Positions 7,336 to 14,703 of a stretch of 64,000 nucleotides of DNA are shown here, piece after piece; within the stretch, counting starts at the first letter, position 1, and every line of letters begins with the position of its first letter. The stretch is from JBNPEO01 sp050490315 (lineage in GTDB: Bacteria > Actinomycetota > Actinomycetes > Actinomycetales > Micrococcaceae): positions 62,001 to 126,000 of the forward strand of contig NZ_JBNPEO010000006.1 of the NCBI RefSeq assembly GCF_050490315.1, given 5' to 3'. The notes beneath the pieces were generated by a model that was not told where the DNA came from, did no database searches, and saw only the letters and a program-made list of their open reading frames with translations. The translations under genes and the position numbers were made by a program.

Positions 7336-8218
7336 TGTCTTGTTCCTTCTGAATCTGGTTCTGTTGGTGGTAGTCGAAGAATGCTTGTGCGCCCTCCGGT
7401 GTGAAGTCCGTTGAGAGAACCGAGGTACGCTTTCGCCGCTCGGCCCGACCGGTTTCACCGCGTCGGTCCTCGATGTAGAGCGTCCAGGTCTCAAGACCTT
7501 CGCGCTTGCCCTTCTTGACGACCGACGTGTGGAGCCGCATCCGGGGCGGAACCCCGCCGTCATCCAAGGACAGCTGATTCTGTTCGTCGAGCACGCCAAC
7601 GAGAGCCGCCTTGTTCGTCGAGCGAGGGTCTCCGAGAGCGGCCATCATGCGATCGCCCATCTGCCGGTCCATAGACCCCTCAGCAAAGTCTTCCCGACGA
7701 AGCTCCCAGTCCTTCGGCTGGTGGTCCACTCGCTTGACTACTGATAGACCGTGCTCAAGCATCAGCTCGTCGTTCGCCGATTGCACACCACGCTGGTCAC
7801 CAGACTTCCGGTCGTGGAACGTTCTGTACTGGGAGAGCGCTTTGCCGGTCACGTTGTTGTGGTTAATCACAATGACGTGGTTGTGCACTTTCCCACCACG
7901 GCCGTCGATGTGCGTGACAACGAGGGCGTCCGAGTTCGGGTGCATCTTCTTGGCAAGGAGATACCCGAGATCATTAGCCCACTGCACGTGGTTTGAGTTC
8001 TTCGGATTGAACTCCTCGTCGCTGAACGACTGCCGGTAGTGCAGGACTTCGACCTCACGCCGCGTGTTCTGTGTCGATGCCCGTGCCCGGGTTGCGAACG
8101 CGCCAGGTGGCCCCGGGACATCGCACGTAATAGCCACACCCCGTTCATCGTTCAAGCCACGGACGTATCTTTCAGTTTCGGCAGCGCTATTGCTGGGACT
8201 GTAATGGGTGGTGCTCAT
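6911..8218 (-). CDS. Relaxase / mobilisation nickase (MobA/VirD2-like)
   Basis: 435 residues. The N-terminal relaxase domain shows the histidine triad as H103 plus the H112-N-H114 pair (VVTHIDGRGGKVHNHVIVIN), the usual metal-binding motif of MOB relaxases. A candidate catalytic tyrosine is Tyr17 in the ETERYVRGLND segment. The C-terminal third is highly charged (long Arg/Asp/Glu helices) and overlaps the MobB-like gene in another frame. It would nick oriT and pilot the strand into a host conjugative system. The start ATG 8218 overlaps the mobC stop by ATGA. Confidence 0.88.
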   Translation of the reverse strand: MSTTHYSPSNSAAETERYVRGLNDERGVAITCDVPGPPGAFATRARASTQNTRREVEVLHYRQSFSDEEFNPKNSNHVQWANDLGYLLAKKMHPNSDALVVTHIDGRGGKVHNHVIVINHNNVTGKALSQYRTFHDRKSGDQRGVQSANDELMLEHGLSVVKRVDHQPKDWELRREDFAEGSMDRQMGDRMMAALGDPRSTNKAALVGVLDEQNQLSLDDGGVPPRMRLHTSVVKKGKREGLETWTLYIEDRRGETGRAERRKRTSVLSTDFTPEGAQAFFDYHQQNQIQKEQDNERSTRTAEAARRAVDIARGAIRKDDGGVDLDPYRRRGAEQPSGRVGGATAEARLIREDHGPGNEQEDRGPGAQAPAIDHASIRARTQRLLDEREREERAARDRADAKLARQRDRRKADRIRSFVADRIDESDKDHDGLEL

Positions 8219-8805
8219 CCGGCCCTGCGATCGCCAAAAAGATCACGCACTTCGCGTAGAAGTTTCATCAGCTCAGCTGTGTCGATGCTGAGCGAGACGG
8301 GTTCACCTGCGCGGGCACGGCGGTCGAGATCATTGACGTTGATGGCCAGCGGTCGAATTTGTGCAGCCAATGCTCGGACATCCACCGACACTTGAGCTCG
8401 CTGTTCGCCACCGATAAGTGCAGCTGCAACAACAGCATCGAGCTCATCCGTCCGCGATGCATGCAGAGCATCCCGGACGACGGACTTCACCCACACTCCG
8501 GGCTGAAGCCCGAGGCGGTGCGCGCGGGCGCGCACAGCTGGAAGTGTTGTGTGGCCGAAGTCCACGTCGAGCTTCGCCCGACTGGAACGACGCTTCGCGC
8601 CGTTGCTCGGACGCACAGCTGTCATAGCATCCCGACCGGCGTTGCTTGGGGTGTCGGGGTGCTGATCCATCTGTACGTCAGAGCGGCAAGCAGTAGCCCC
8701 GTCAGACACTTCGCTGGCGCTCGTGTCTTCCTGGGCTGCTTGCGAGGGGGCTGAGCCCCCTTCGATCCCCGAGACGGACGAAGCGTTGGACTCGTCGTCC
8801 ATCAT
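8215..8805 (-). CDS. MobC-like relaxosome accessory protein
   Basis: 196 residues. The first 65 residues are low complexity (Ser/Asp/Ala rich), followed by a ribbon-helix-helix-like region (residues about 70-105, LPAVRARAHRLGLQPGVWVKSVVRDAL) and a MobC-type C terminus with QIRPLAINVNDLDRRARAGEPV. MobC proteins bind oriT and help the relaxase to melt and nick it. The gene is coupled at both ends by ATGA overlaps, with the small gene before it and the relaxase after it. Confidence 0.8.
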   Translation of the reverse strand: MMDDESNASSVSGIEGGSAPSQAAQEDTSASEVSDGATACRSDVQMDQHPDTPSNAGRDAMTAVRPSNGAKRRSSRAKLDVDFGHTTLPAVRARAHRLGLQPGVWVKSVVRDALHASRTDELDAVVAAALIGGEQRAQVSVDVRALAAQIRPLAINVNDLDRRARAGEPVSLSIDTAELMKLLREVRDLFGDRRAG

Positions 8806-9107
8806 GCGCCCGCACCCAACGTTCCACCTGGCTCGCCGAGGTTCGTCGGCGCCGACGAACCTGTATCAGCTGACGGACGAACAGTCCTTGAGCCCTTGGA
8901 CTTGGCGGCCGCGAGAATCTCCACGGCCTCACCCGAAAGTCGTTCATACACGGTGGTGTCCTGCTCGCGCAGAAGTTCGATGACCTTCGCATCAATCTTC
9001 GTCTGTTCGGCTGCCGCATCCCGCTTGAGCTTGGCGATGCGATCCGAGGCCTGTTTCCTGGCCTTGGCAATTTCGGCGTCGAGGTAAGTGGAGATCATGT
9101 TCGTCAT
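8802..9107 (-). CDS. Small charged coiled-coil protein, first gene of the mob operon
   Basis: 101 residues, starting at ATG 9107 with AAAGG nine bases upstream. Residues 8-75 form a lysine/glutamate/alanine-rich helix (AEIAKARKQASDRIAKLKRD) and the C-terminal 30 residues look disordered. It is not recognised as a named family. Its position at the head of the mobC-relaxase-mobB-resolvase operon and the ATGA coupling to mobC suggest a relaxosome accessory role; this is inference. Confidence 0.6.
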   Translation of the reverse strand: MTNMISTYLDAEIAKARKQASDRIAKLKRDAAAEQTKIDAKVIELLREQDTTVYERLSGEAVEILAAAKSKGSRTVRPSADTGSSAPTNLGEPGGTLGAGA

Positions 9108-9630
9108 GGTGACGACCTTTCTTTTAAGAGAGTTACGTGCGGAGCCGACCCGCGATGGCGGCGACCACTCTGTGGTGGTCCGGGATATTTTCTTAGCGTT
9201 AGTACGACAACAGATCAGTGTTGCAATGGGTCCGGGGTGTGCCACCGTCATGGCGAAGCAGAGGCGCGGCCGCCATGATGCGCGTTCAATTGCCACCCGC
9301 AAGGACGTCCGGCCTTGGTAGGTCCTGCGGAGATATCGGCCATGCGCTGGTGATCTGATCGGCATGTAGTTCTCGAAGTACCCTCGCTTCCACGGAGGGC
9401 TTGGTTCATATGGTTGAGGTCTCAGACAGAAGCAGCATGCTAAAAGAAATGTGCCCGTGATTCGCGATCCTGTTTTCTGGTGTCTTGTTGGCTGCGCGCA
9501 GCAGGACTGAGGGATTCCGTCTGTCGCATTGTTTTGAGTGTGTTGAAGGCGGGCGCGGCTCGGGAAGATGCCGACTCCGCTGCATTCGCATTGCGGGCTG
9601 ACCAGGAGCAGTCCGGTGCTAACTAACAAG
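9108..9630. other. Gene-free stretch upstream of the mob operon; candidate oriT region
   Basis: No convincing coding sequence in 520 bp. Short inverted repeats include GACCAC-6-GTGGTC at 9168-9186 and CCCTC-9-GAGGG near 9381. In mobilisable elements oriT normally lies beside the first mob gene, so it is expected here, but no nic site matching a known class could be identified. The word GGTCTCAGA at 9417 repeats one found near 4726. The stretch should also contain the mob operon promoter. Confidence 0.35.
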
Positions 9631-9888
9631 TCACCGCACCAAGTCGCGCGGTCTGTTCTCACGATCGCGCATCCATGCGGTCAGGTCTTGAGGGTCGATC
9701 CGCCAACGGGCGGACTTTTCATATCCTCCGACGTTGATCGCACGGAGGTCTCCTTTGGCGATGAGTTGGCGGATCCACCAAGGGGTCACCCCTATCACCA
9801 TCGCTGCGTCTTTTACCTCGAGTAGTGCATAGTCCCGGCTGATGCTGTCGAGAATGCTTGTCAGAGTTGTGTGGATAGTGCATTGCAT
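9631..9888 (-). CDS. Excisionase-like helix-turn-helix protein
   Basis: 85 residues, starting at ATG 9888 (MQCTIHTT). The core LLEVKDAAMVIGVTPWWIRQLIAKGDLRAI is a MerR/AlpA-type winged helix-turn-helix of the HTH_17 excisionase family, followed by RWRIDPQDLTAWM, which is typical of the domain's end. It is divergent from the XRE-int pair, with a shared 200-bp control region. It probably acts as the recombination directionality factor that favours excision, or as a regulator of int. Confidence 0.78.
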   Translation of the reverse strand: MQCTIHTTLTSILDSISRDYALLEVKDAAMVIGVTPWWIRQLIAKGDLRAINVGGYEKSARWRIDPQDLTAWMRDRENRPRDLVR

Positions 9889-10092
9889 AGGAATGCCTCT
9901 CGGACTTCGGGTTGAAGATCCGATGCCGTACGCATCTGGCGTACATCGGCCCCGTACGGCCTCGTGGCCGGTTTCGTTCGCCTCATTCGAGACGCAAGCA
10001 GCTAGGTTGGCTGCGCTTTGACGGTTCGGCTCCGTGGAGCCTGGCAACTCCAGTGTACCAAAATGGTAGCGATTTGTACTAGTGTGTGTTGT
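9889..10092. promoter_or_regulatory. Divergent control region between xis-like and XRE-int genes, with palindromic operator
   Basis: A perfect TACCA-AAA-TGGTA palindrome at 10056-10068 lies 25 bp before the ATG of the XRE-type gene, overlapping where its promoter should be, with a second half-like TTGTAC just downstream (10073). This is a likely operator for the XRE-type protein's autoregulation. Promoter hexamers were not assigned with confidence. Confidence 0.45.
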
Positions 10093-10608
10093 ATGAACGA
10101 AGCCAACAACCATGCTGAGATTGACGTGCCATCCGAGAGTGAGATGCTCAAGGCGGCCTACCGTAGTTCCGGCTTGACCATTGGTGACCTCGCGGTTGCA
10201 ACCGGACTGAGTGCGGGAACAATACATATCGCCTTGAACGGTTTCCGATATCGTGCAGGCAAGGCGAATGTCGCGATTCCGCCAGACCGCACACTAGTTA
10301 AGTTGGCCTCCGCGCTTGCCATTCATCCGGACGTTCTCCGCGTCCACGATCGCTCCCGTGCTGCAGATTTGCTAATTGAAGCCAGCCGCGTCCAACCACC
10401 ACAGGAGGTTTCCTTCGCATCTGAGCGTGAAGCCAAAGCGGCTGTGGCCGGGAGGTCCGTCCTCGTGCGGCAAATCCTTGGTCTGTTTTCCGCTGACGAG
10501 CTCCGAGAGGAGCTTGAGCGCCGGGACCAGGTGGAGCACGAGCTCTTGAAACGCGAGGCCGAGAAAGACATCTCCGAAACTCTGATGACGGACCGGTGGC
10601 CACTATGA
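10093..10608 (+). CDS. XRE-like helix-turn-helix regulator preceding the integrase
   Basis: 171 residues, starting at ATG 10093. Residues 12-70 form a helix-turn-helix (LKAAYRSSGLTIGDLAVATGLSAGTIHIAL followed by PPDRTLVKLASALAIHPDVL), matching lambda-repressor-like folds. The C-terminal half is helical and very rich in Glu/Arg (ELREELERRDQVEHELLKRE), perhaps a dimerisation coiled coil. Its stop overlaps the integrase ATG by 4 bp, so both are made from one transcript. It probably controls integration/excision genes by binding the palindrome upstream. Confidence 0.78.
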   Translation: MNEANNHAEIDVPSESEMLKAAYRSSGLTIGDLAVATGLSAGTIHIALNGFRYRAGKANVAIPPDRTLVKLASALAIHPDVLRVHDRSRAADLLIEASRVQPPQEVSFASEREAKAAVAGRSVLVRQILGLFSADELREELERRDQVEHELLKREAEKDISETLMTDRWPL

Positions 10609-11726
10609 CCGTGCATGATCTCTGGACCGGGCTGTCCAAGGCTGAAGTCGCCCAGAAGCGTGCACGCAACGCACCGCGCTGGCAGAGAAGATGGCGAGAC
10701 GGCGTTGGAAGGGGCGTGCCTCAACGCAAGCAGTCTTACAAAGAGCATCAGAAAGCTCAGGCGTACCAAGACGATGCCAACCAGATGGGCCTTCCCAAGG
10801 CTCGGGCCGTACGCACAGCCTCCGTGACAGTGGGCACCCTCCTGGATCGCCATCTGGCTGCCAAGGCAGACCCGACGAGTTCGCCCAACACCGTGAGTGC
10901 GGATTTGCACCACGCAGGTGTCGTCCGTGAGGCATTCGGCGACCGTGTCGTCTCGACCCTGGACACTACGGAGATTGAGATTTGGGCGCGGCGAGAGGGT
11001 TTGGCCCCTTCGTCGCGGAAGAAGCAGGTCGAGATCCTCCGGGCAGCCTTCAAGCGCGGCGTTCACGACAGGCTCGTTGACGCCGACCTCACGGACGGTA
11101 TCGTCGTTTCCCTCGGCCATGTGGAACGCCCCTATTGGTCGTCCGAAGAGCTCATGGCCGTCATTGCGGCTACGCCAAAGGTTGCTGACAAGGCGCTCTT
11201 GGGGGTCCTCGGTCTGATGGGCGTGCGCTCCGGCGAGGCCCGGTCGCTCCTTGTCGGCCACCTGATCGACGGCAGACTCTGGGTCAGAAATTCGGGATCC
11301 GGCACAGACACGACCAAGACCCGTGCCAGCCGCCGCCGCCTTCCGGTGCCTGAGGCCATGCTGCCTTGGCTGCTTGAACTTTCCTACGGACGCCCCGAGT
11401 CGGCTCACCTGTTCGAAAGCCCGCGCAAGCCCGGCCATCCGGTCGGAAAACGGTATGTGTCTGACGTAGTGACCCGCGGCGTCACCCGGGCGAACGCGGG
11501 CCGAACCGAAAGGATCGCCCGTATCAACGTCCACGGGCTGCGGCACACGTTCGCCGCCATCGCCCTCTCCGAGGCCGGCGGGGACATCTTGTCTGTCAGT
11601 CGGGCACTGGGCCACTCCAAGCCTTCGACCACCCTCAACGAGTACGGCCATCTGGCCCCTGCTGGACTTGAGCCGCTTATGGCAAAGATTGACGGCCTTG
11701 TCGCGGGAAGGGGAACGCTCGAGTGA
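10605..11726 (+). CDS. Tyrosine site-specific integrase of the element
   Basis: 373 residues with the complete tyrosine recombinase active site: R208 (MGVRSGEARSL), H310-x-x-R313 (HGLRHTF), H337 (LGHSKPSTT) and nucleophile Y347 (LNEYGH). A SAM-like core-binding domain lies at residues about 75-165 and an arm-binding/AP2-like N terminus precedes it. It is 0.9 kb from the tRNA-Ala remnant, as expected for a tRNA-targeting integrase. The start ATG 10605 overlaps the XRE-like gene stop. It catalyses recombination between attP and the anticodon-to-3'-end part of tRNA-Ala. Confidence 0.93.
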   Translation: MTVHDLWTGLSKAEVAQKRARNAPRWQRRWRDGVGRGVPQRKQSYKEHQKAQAYQDDANQMGLPKARAVRTASVTVGTLLDRHLAAKADPTSSPNTVSADLHHAGVVREAFGDRVVSTLDTTEIEIWARREGLAPSSRKKQVEILRAAFKRGVHDRLVDADLTDGIVVSLGHVERPYWSSEELMAVIAATPKVADKALLGVLGLMGVRSGEARSLLVGHLIDGRLWVRNSGSGTDTTKTRASRRRLPVPEAMLPWLLELSYGRPESAHLFESPRKPGHPVGKRYVSDVVTRGVTRANAGRTERIARINVHGLRHTFAAIALSEAGGDILSVSRALGHSKPSTTLNEYGHLAPAGLEPLMAKIDGLVAGRGTLE

Positions 11727-11896
11727 CGACGGTCTCCTCCGGGTCGGCCACGGGAGGATATTTGACGCTGAAGGCTGTGTTGCTGGAGGAGCCGCTCTCA
11801 AAATGAGCTGAGAACTGCTTCGTGCACTACGAACATCCATGCCGCTCACCAGGCCTACTAGGCACTGCCTTCATAACCCATTTGGTATGTTCTAGC

Positions 11897-12394
11897 ATGA
11901 GCATCGATCGTTACACAGCCCCGGCATCCACCGTATTCGAAGGCCTCGATCAGGCTATCGAGCGCATTACGGGTGCAAGCATGAGGTCGGATCAAATTGC
12001 TATAGGGGAATCGCTCTACTGGGGAATCACCCTCGATGAGCTGCTGTATAAAGCACACGGGACGCGCTATGAGCTTGCTCGGGACATTGACTCGCATGGC
12101 GCGTGTGTCAACGGCGCACGCTTGGCGAGGAACGCAATTACCCATGGCGCCGTGCTTGTCCAGTCGATTCAGGGCGGCCTGACGTTCCCAATGACGTTCC
12201 CAGTGTTGTTTGGGGCACCGGCGTGGTTGCCCCTGGATCGCATCGTCGCACTTGCCCGCCCGCGAGCATCTAGTCGGTTGTCAGCCCAAAAGGCGAGCTA
12301 CGCAGCTCACTTCGCGACTAGGCCGCCTGCCGAACCGCCGCGTAAGTTACGAGACTGGATCGTGGTGGCGGCAGACATGGGCTTCACGCTGTAG
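11897..12394 (+). CDS. Uncharacterised accessory protein with an Rx4H (HEPN-like) motif
   Basis: 165 residues, not recognised as a named family. It starts at ATG 11897 with no clear Shine-Dalgarno, and a TATGTT hexamer 13 bp upstream hints at a leaderless transcript. Residues 10-95 look helical and include GARLARNAITHGAVL, with Arg78-x4-His83, the spacing of the HEPN ribonuclease motif, preceded and followed by helices. The C-terminal 60 residues are basic. It lies between the integrase and the right attachment site, a usual cargo position. A HEPN-type function is only a hypothesis from this short motif. Confidence 0.6.
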   Translation: MSIDRYTAPASTVFEGLDQAIERITGASMRSDQIAIGESLYWGITLDELLYKAHGTRYELARDIDSHGACVNGARLARNAITHGAVLVQSIQGGLTFPMTFPVLFGAPAWLPLDRIVALARPRASSRLSAQKASYAAHFATRPPAEPPRKLRDWIVVAADMGFTL

Positions 12395-12585
12395 TTTAGA
12401 GATTAGAGCTGTTATCCATTTGAGTGGTGAGACCATTCCAGCGTCGCCTGAAAGAGTCCAGTTCTCGCAGAGGAAGCGCCTCCGCAGTGCAGAAGATTAT
12501 TCTGTTCCCTCAAGGTATGCGGTAAAGGCAATGAAGTCTTGCAGAGCTGCGCAAAATGGGCGTTCCGGAGACGCTTCTAGCATTG

Positions 12586-12607
12586 GTGCGCCCCAAGTGC
12601 GCCCCAA
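12586..12607 (+). repeat. Tandem 11-bp direct repeat near the right attachment site
   Basis: GTGCGCCCCAA occurs twice back to back (12586-12596 and 12597-12607), about 50 bp inside the tRNA-derived right end. Tyrosine integrases of this type bind short direct repeats in the arms of attP, so these are candidate arm-type sites. The 190 bp to the left (12395-12585) hold no gene. Confidence 0.45.
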
Positions 12608-12653
12608 CTCTTCCAAACTCTTCATTTACCAGGGTAAATTTCATCTGGTTCCA

Positions 12654-12701
12654 TGCTTTGCAAGCAGGGGGTTCGGGGTTCGAGTCCCCGTGCCTCCACC
12701 A
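12654..12701 (+). other. Right attachment site: 3' fragment of tRNA-Ala(TGC)
   Basis: 48 bp read as the 3' part of an alanine tRNA. They contain anticodon arm TGC-TTTGCAA-GCA with anticodon TGC, a variable loop, T arm GGGG-TTCGAGT-CCCCG, the acceptor strand TGCCTCC, discriminator A and an encoded CCA (12699-12701). The sequence to the left does not continue the tRNA: no D arm or 5' acceptor strand. This is therefore a remnant duplicated by integration, with the crossover at the anticodon stem. The complete tRNA is expected left of the window. Confidence 0.88.
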
Positions 12702-12787
12702 TAAGGAAAGTCCCGGACAATGGAAACGTTGCCCGGGATTTTTTCGTTTCGTTACCTAACGCTCTTGCACACCCATAAGCTTGAACG

Positions 12788-13690
12788 GTGACTTTTTTGA
12801 TCGCCGCGATCGGCGTATTGGGTGTGGCGTCCTCGGGACCTCTCATTGCTGCCACCTTGGGTGGCACAGCGGTGACAGCCCTTGCTATCGCGTTTTGGCG
12901 CAACGCCATCGCCTCAGCCCTGATGGCTGCACCCGTACTAATCAAAAATCCTGGTTCTTTTCGTCGCGTCACCCGAAGTGAGCTGCGCTGGTGCGCGATT
13001 GCCGCCGTCGCACTGGCTTTCCACTTCGCGTGTTTTATCACCGCTCTGCAGCTAACCTCCGTGGCCGCTGCCACGGCACTGGTTTGCCTCCAATCGGCGT
13101 GGATAGCTGTCTTCCAGCTGCTCCGGGGCACCAAACACCGCTGGCCGGTCTTGGTAGGCCTTGGAATCGCTTTCTGCGGCGTTCTAGCCATCACAGGAGT
13201 CGATATGGGCTCTTCCCACGAAGCAATGCTTGGAGACCTTCTAGCGGTCGCTGGCGGCGCCCTGGCAGGGATGTACACCTTAGCTGGGGGCCGCGCACGC
13301 CAAACGATGACCACCGGAACCTACACCACCCTCTGTTACGGCCTCTGCGCGGCAGTGGTGGCCGTCCTAGCGCTGCTGACCGGTCAGCGGCTCGTAGGGT
13401 TCGACGCCGCAGGCTGGGCTGGGATTTTTGCCATCACCCTTGCGGCGCAACTGTTAGGGCACACGGCTTTCAATTATTTGCTCGCCACCATGAGCCCATT
13501 GGTGGTCTCGATGATTATTTTGTTGGAGATCCCAGGGGCAGCCATTCTTGCCGCTATTTTTCTGGGCGAAGTACTCCCGGCTGGCATTTATCTGGCTCTG
13601 ATCCTCATCCTTGGTGGATTGGCCGTAGTGGTTGCTGGGCAACGTCGGGGCAAAAAGATCCCACCGATTGCCGAGCTAGGCGCCGACTAG
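12788..13690 (+). CDS. EamA (DMT superfamily) transporter
   Basis: 300 residues with about ten hydrophobic helices in two EamA repeats (residues about 5-135 and 150-285). Typical features are the WRNAIASALM loop after helix 2, ATALVCLQSAWIAVF in the first repeat and LLGHTAFNYLLATMSPLVVSMIILLEIPGAAILA in the second. Such proteins export amino acids or other metabolites; the substrate here is unknown. The start is GTG 12788, with an in-frame stop just upstream. It is the first chromosomal gene beyond the tRNA remnant. Confidence 0.88.
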   Translation: MTFLIAAIGVLGVASSGPLIAATLGGTAVTALAIAFWRNAIASALMAAPVLIKNPGSFRRVTRSELRWCAIAAVALAFHFACFITALQLTSVAAATALVCLQSAWIAVFQLLRGTKHRWPVLVGLGIAFCGVLAITGVDMGSSHEAMLGDLLAVAGGALAGMYTLAGGRARQTMTTGTYTTLCYGLCAAVVAVLALLTGQRLVGFDAAGWAGIFAITLAAQLLGHTAFNYLLATMSPLVVSMIILLEIPGAAILAAIFLGEVLPAGIYLALILILGGLAVVVAGQRRGKKIPPIAELGAD

Positions 13691-13748
13691 CTACAGATAC
13701 TGAGTTCTAGGATCCGCTGTCTAAAAACCTCGGCTCACATTCATTGGG

Positions 13749-14624
13749 TTAGATTCCCCCGCGGCGGGTGGGTTGGCCGGTGTTAGCCGTATGAATGGCC
13801 CGCAAAAGCTTCGCTGGGAAGTAGACGGAGAAAAACACCACCATAGGGGCTTTGAGAGCCATTTTGGTCACATTGTGGGCCTTGTAGGTGCGGTCAAAGC
13901 GGTGCACGTAATAACGGTAGTCCTTGGGTGAATCCTCGAGCCGGCGAGCCGACATCCCCGAGACCATCTGGGGCCAGTATTGAACTTTGAGTTGATGCTC
14001 GGCCAAATGCAGGGACAGGTCAATGTCCTCATGCATTTCGTCTTTCTCATCGCGGCAGGCTTCGTCGCAAATTTGTTCCCACGCACTTTTGCGAAGCGCC
14101 ATATTGGAGCCAAACAGGAAGTGGTACTGGTGTTTGGCGAGGCGGAGCATAAGTTGGCGCATCCGGTCATCAGCTTTGAGCCCAAAGCGCCGCATGGGCA
14201 TGTCGTAATAAACCACTGGGCCGGTAGCAGCCTGCACATTGTCATCCGCGAAAGCCTTTTGAACCTGTTCAACCCAATCCGGTTCCATCACCGAGTCCGC
14301 GTCAATACGCCCCAAGATCTGACCGTTGGCATGGTTGAGGCCATAATTTCGGGTGGGGATCAATCCTTGCTCGGTGTGCTGACTAAGCAGTTTGATAGGT
14401 GTGTCCGGGTACTCAGTCTGCATTTGACGCACAATCTGCACGGTGCGATCCGTAGACTTGTTATCCACCACAATGATTTCCCCGGCCGGCACGGACTGGT
14501 AGATGGCAGCGATCAGGCACTGCCGGATGACCGATTCCTCGTTATATGCCGGGATCACAATAGAGACGCTCAAAGCCGCGGAGGCATCAGCCTGCGCGGT
14601 TGGGTTGGGTCTATGAGGAGACAT
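13749..14624 (-). CDS. Family 2 glycosyltransferase
   Basis: About 291 residues. The GT-A fold starts near residue 20 (SVSIVIPAYNEESVIRQCL), with IVVDNKSTDRTVQIV, the DxD-type metal site IDADSVMEPDW, and an acceptor-side region FGSNMALRKSAWEQI. A hydrophobic stretch (MVVFFSVYFPAKLL) near the C terminus suggests membrane association. It probably transfers a sugar to a lipid or cell-wall glycan; donor and acceptor are unknown. The start is placed at ATG 14624; an in-frame ATG at 14642 is also possible. Confidence 0.85.
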   Translation of the reverse strand: MSPHRPNPTAQADASAALSVSIVIPAYNEESVIRQCLIAAIYQSVPAGEIIVVDNKSTDRTVQIVRQMQTEYPDTPIKLLSQHTEQGLIPTRNYGLNHANGQILGRIDADSVMEPDWVEQVQKAFADDNVQAATGPVVYYDMPMRRFGLKADDRMRQLMLRLAKHQYHFLFGSNMALRKSAWEQICDEACRDEKDEMHEDIDLSLHLAEHQLKVQYWPQMVSGMSARRLEDSPKDYRYYVHRFDRTYKAHNVTKMALKAPMVVFFSVYFPAKLLRAIHTANTGQPTRRGGI

Positions 14625-14654
14625 CGAACACAAACTTAGCATTAGCTCAGAAAA

Positions 14655-14691
14655 CAGAACGGACCCTGCCGGTGGCGGGGTCCGTTCTTAG
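14655..14691 (-). terminator. Intrinsic terminator of the repeat-rich membrane protein gene
   Basis: AGAACGGACCC and GGGTCCGTTCT form an 11-bp stem with a GC-rich loop. On the minus strand the stem is followed by TTTTC. It lies 13 bp past the stop of the gene at 14704-15684. Confidence 0.75.
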
Positions 14692-14703
14692 CTTTAGCTG
14701 CGC

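Larger units (their letters stand above)
1..12701. mobile_element. Genomic island / integrative mobilisable element (right part), integrated in tRNA-Ala(TGC)
   Basis: The right boundary is the 3' piece of a tRNA-Ala(TGC) gene (12654-12701) whose 5' half is missing, next to a tyrosine integrase (10605-11726) and an excisionase-like gene. Integration into a tRNA gene typically leaves an intact tRNA at one end and a 3' remnant at the other. No intact tRNA-Ala is present upstream in the window, so the left end lies outside. The contents (resolvase, relaxase, MobC, Abi protein, ABC importer, DeoR regulator) are accessory, and core synteny resumes at 12788. It is possible that the importer region (1-4609) belongs to a different, nested or older insertion. 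No type IV secretion or coupling protein gene is visible, so the element appears mobilisable only. Confidence 0.75.

Noticed and set aside
10323..11849. 508-codon open frame on the minus strand across the integrase and XRE-like genes
   Set aside because: It is antisense to two well-supported genes with catalytic motifs and shows no domain of its own; high GC content produces long antisense frames.
12601..12701. Complete tRNA gene at the right end of the island
   Set aside because: No D arm, 5' acceptor strand or upstream half is present, so it is a 3' remnant only.
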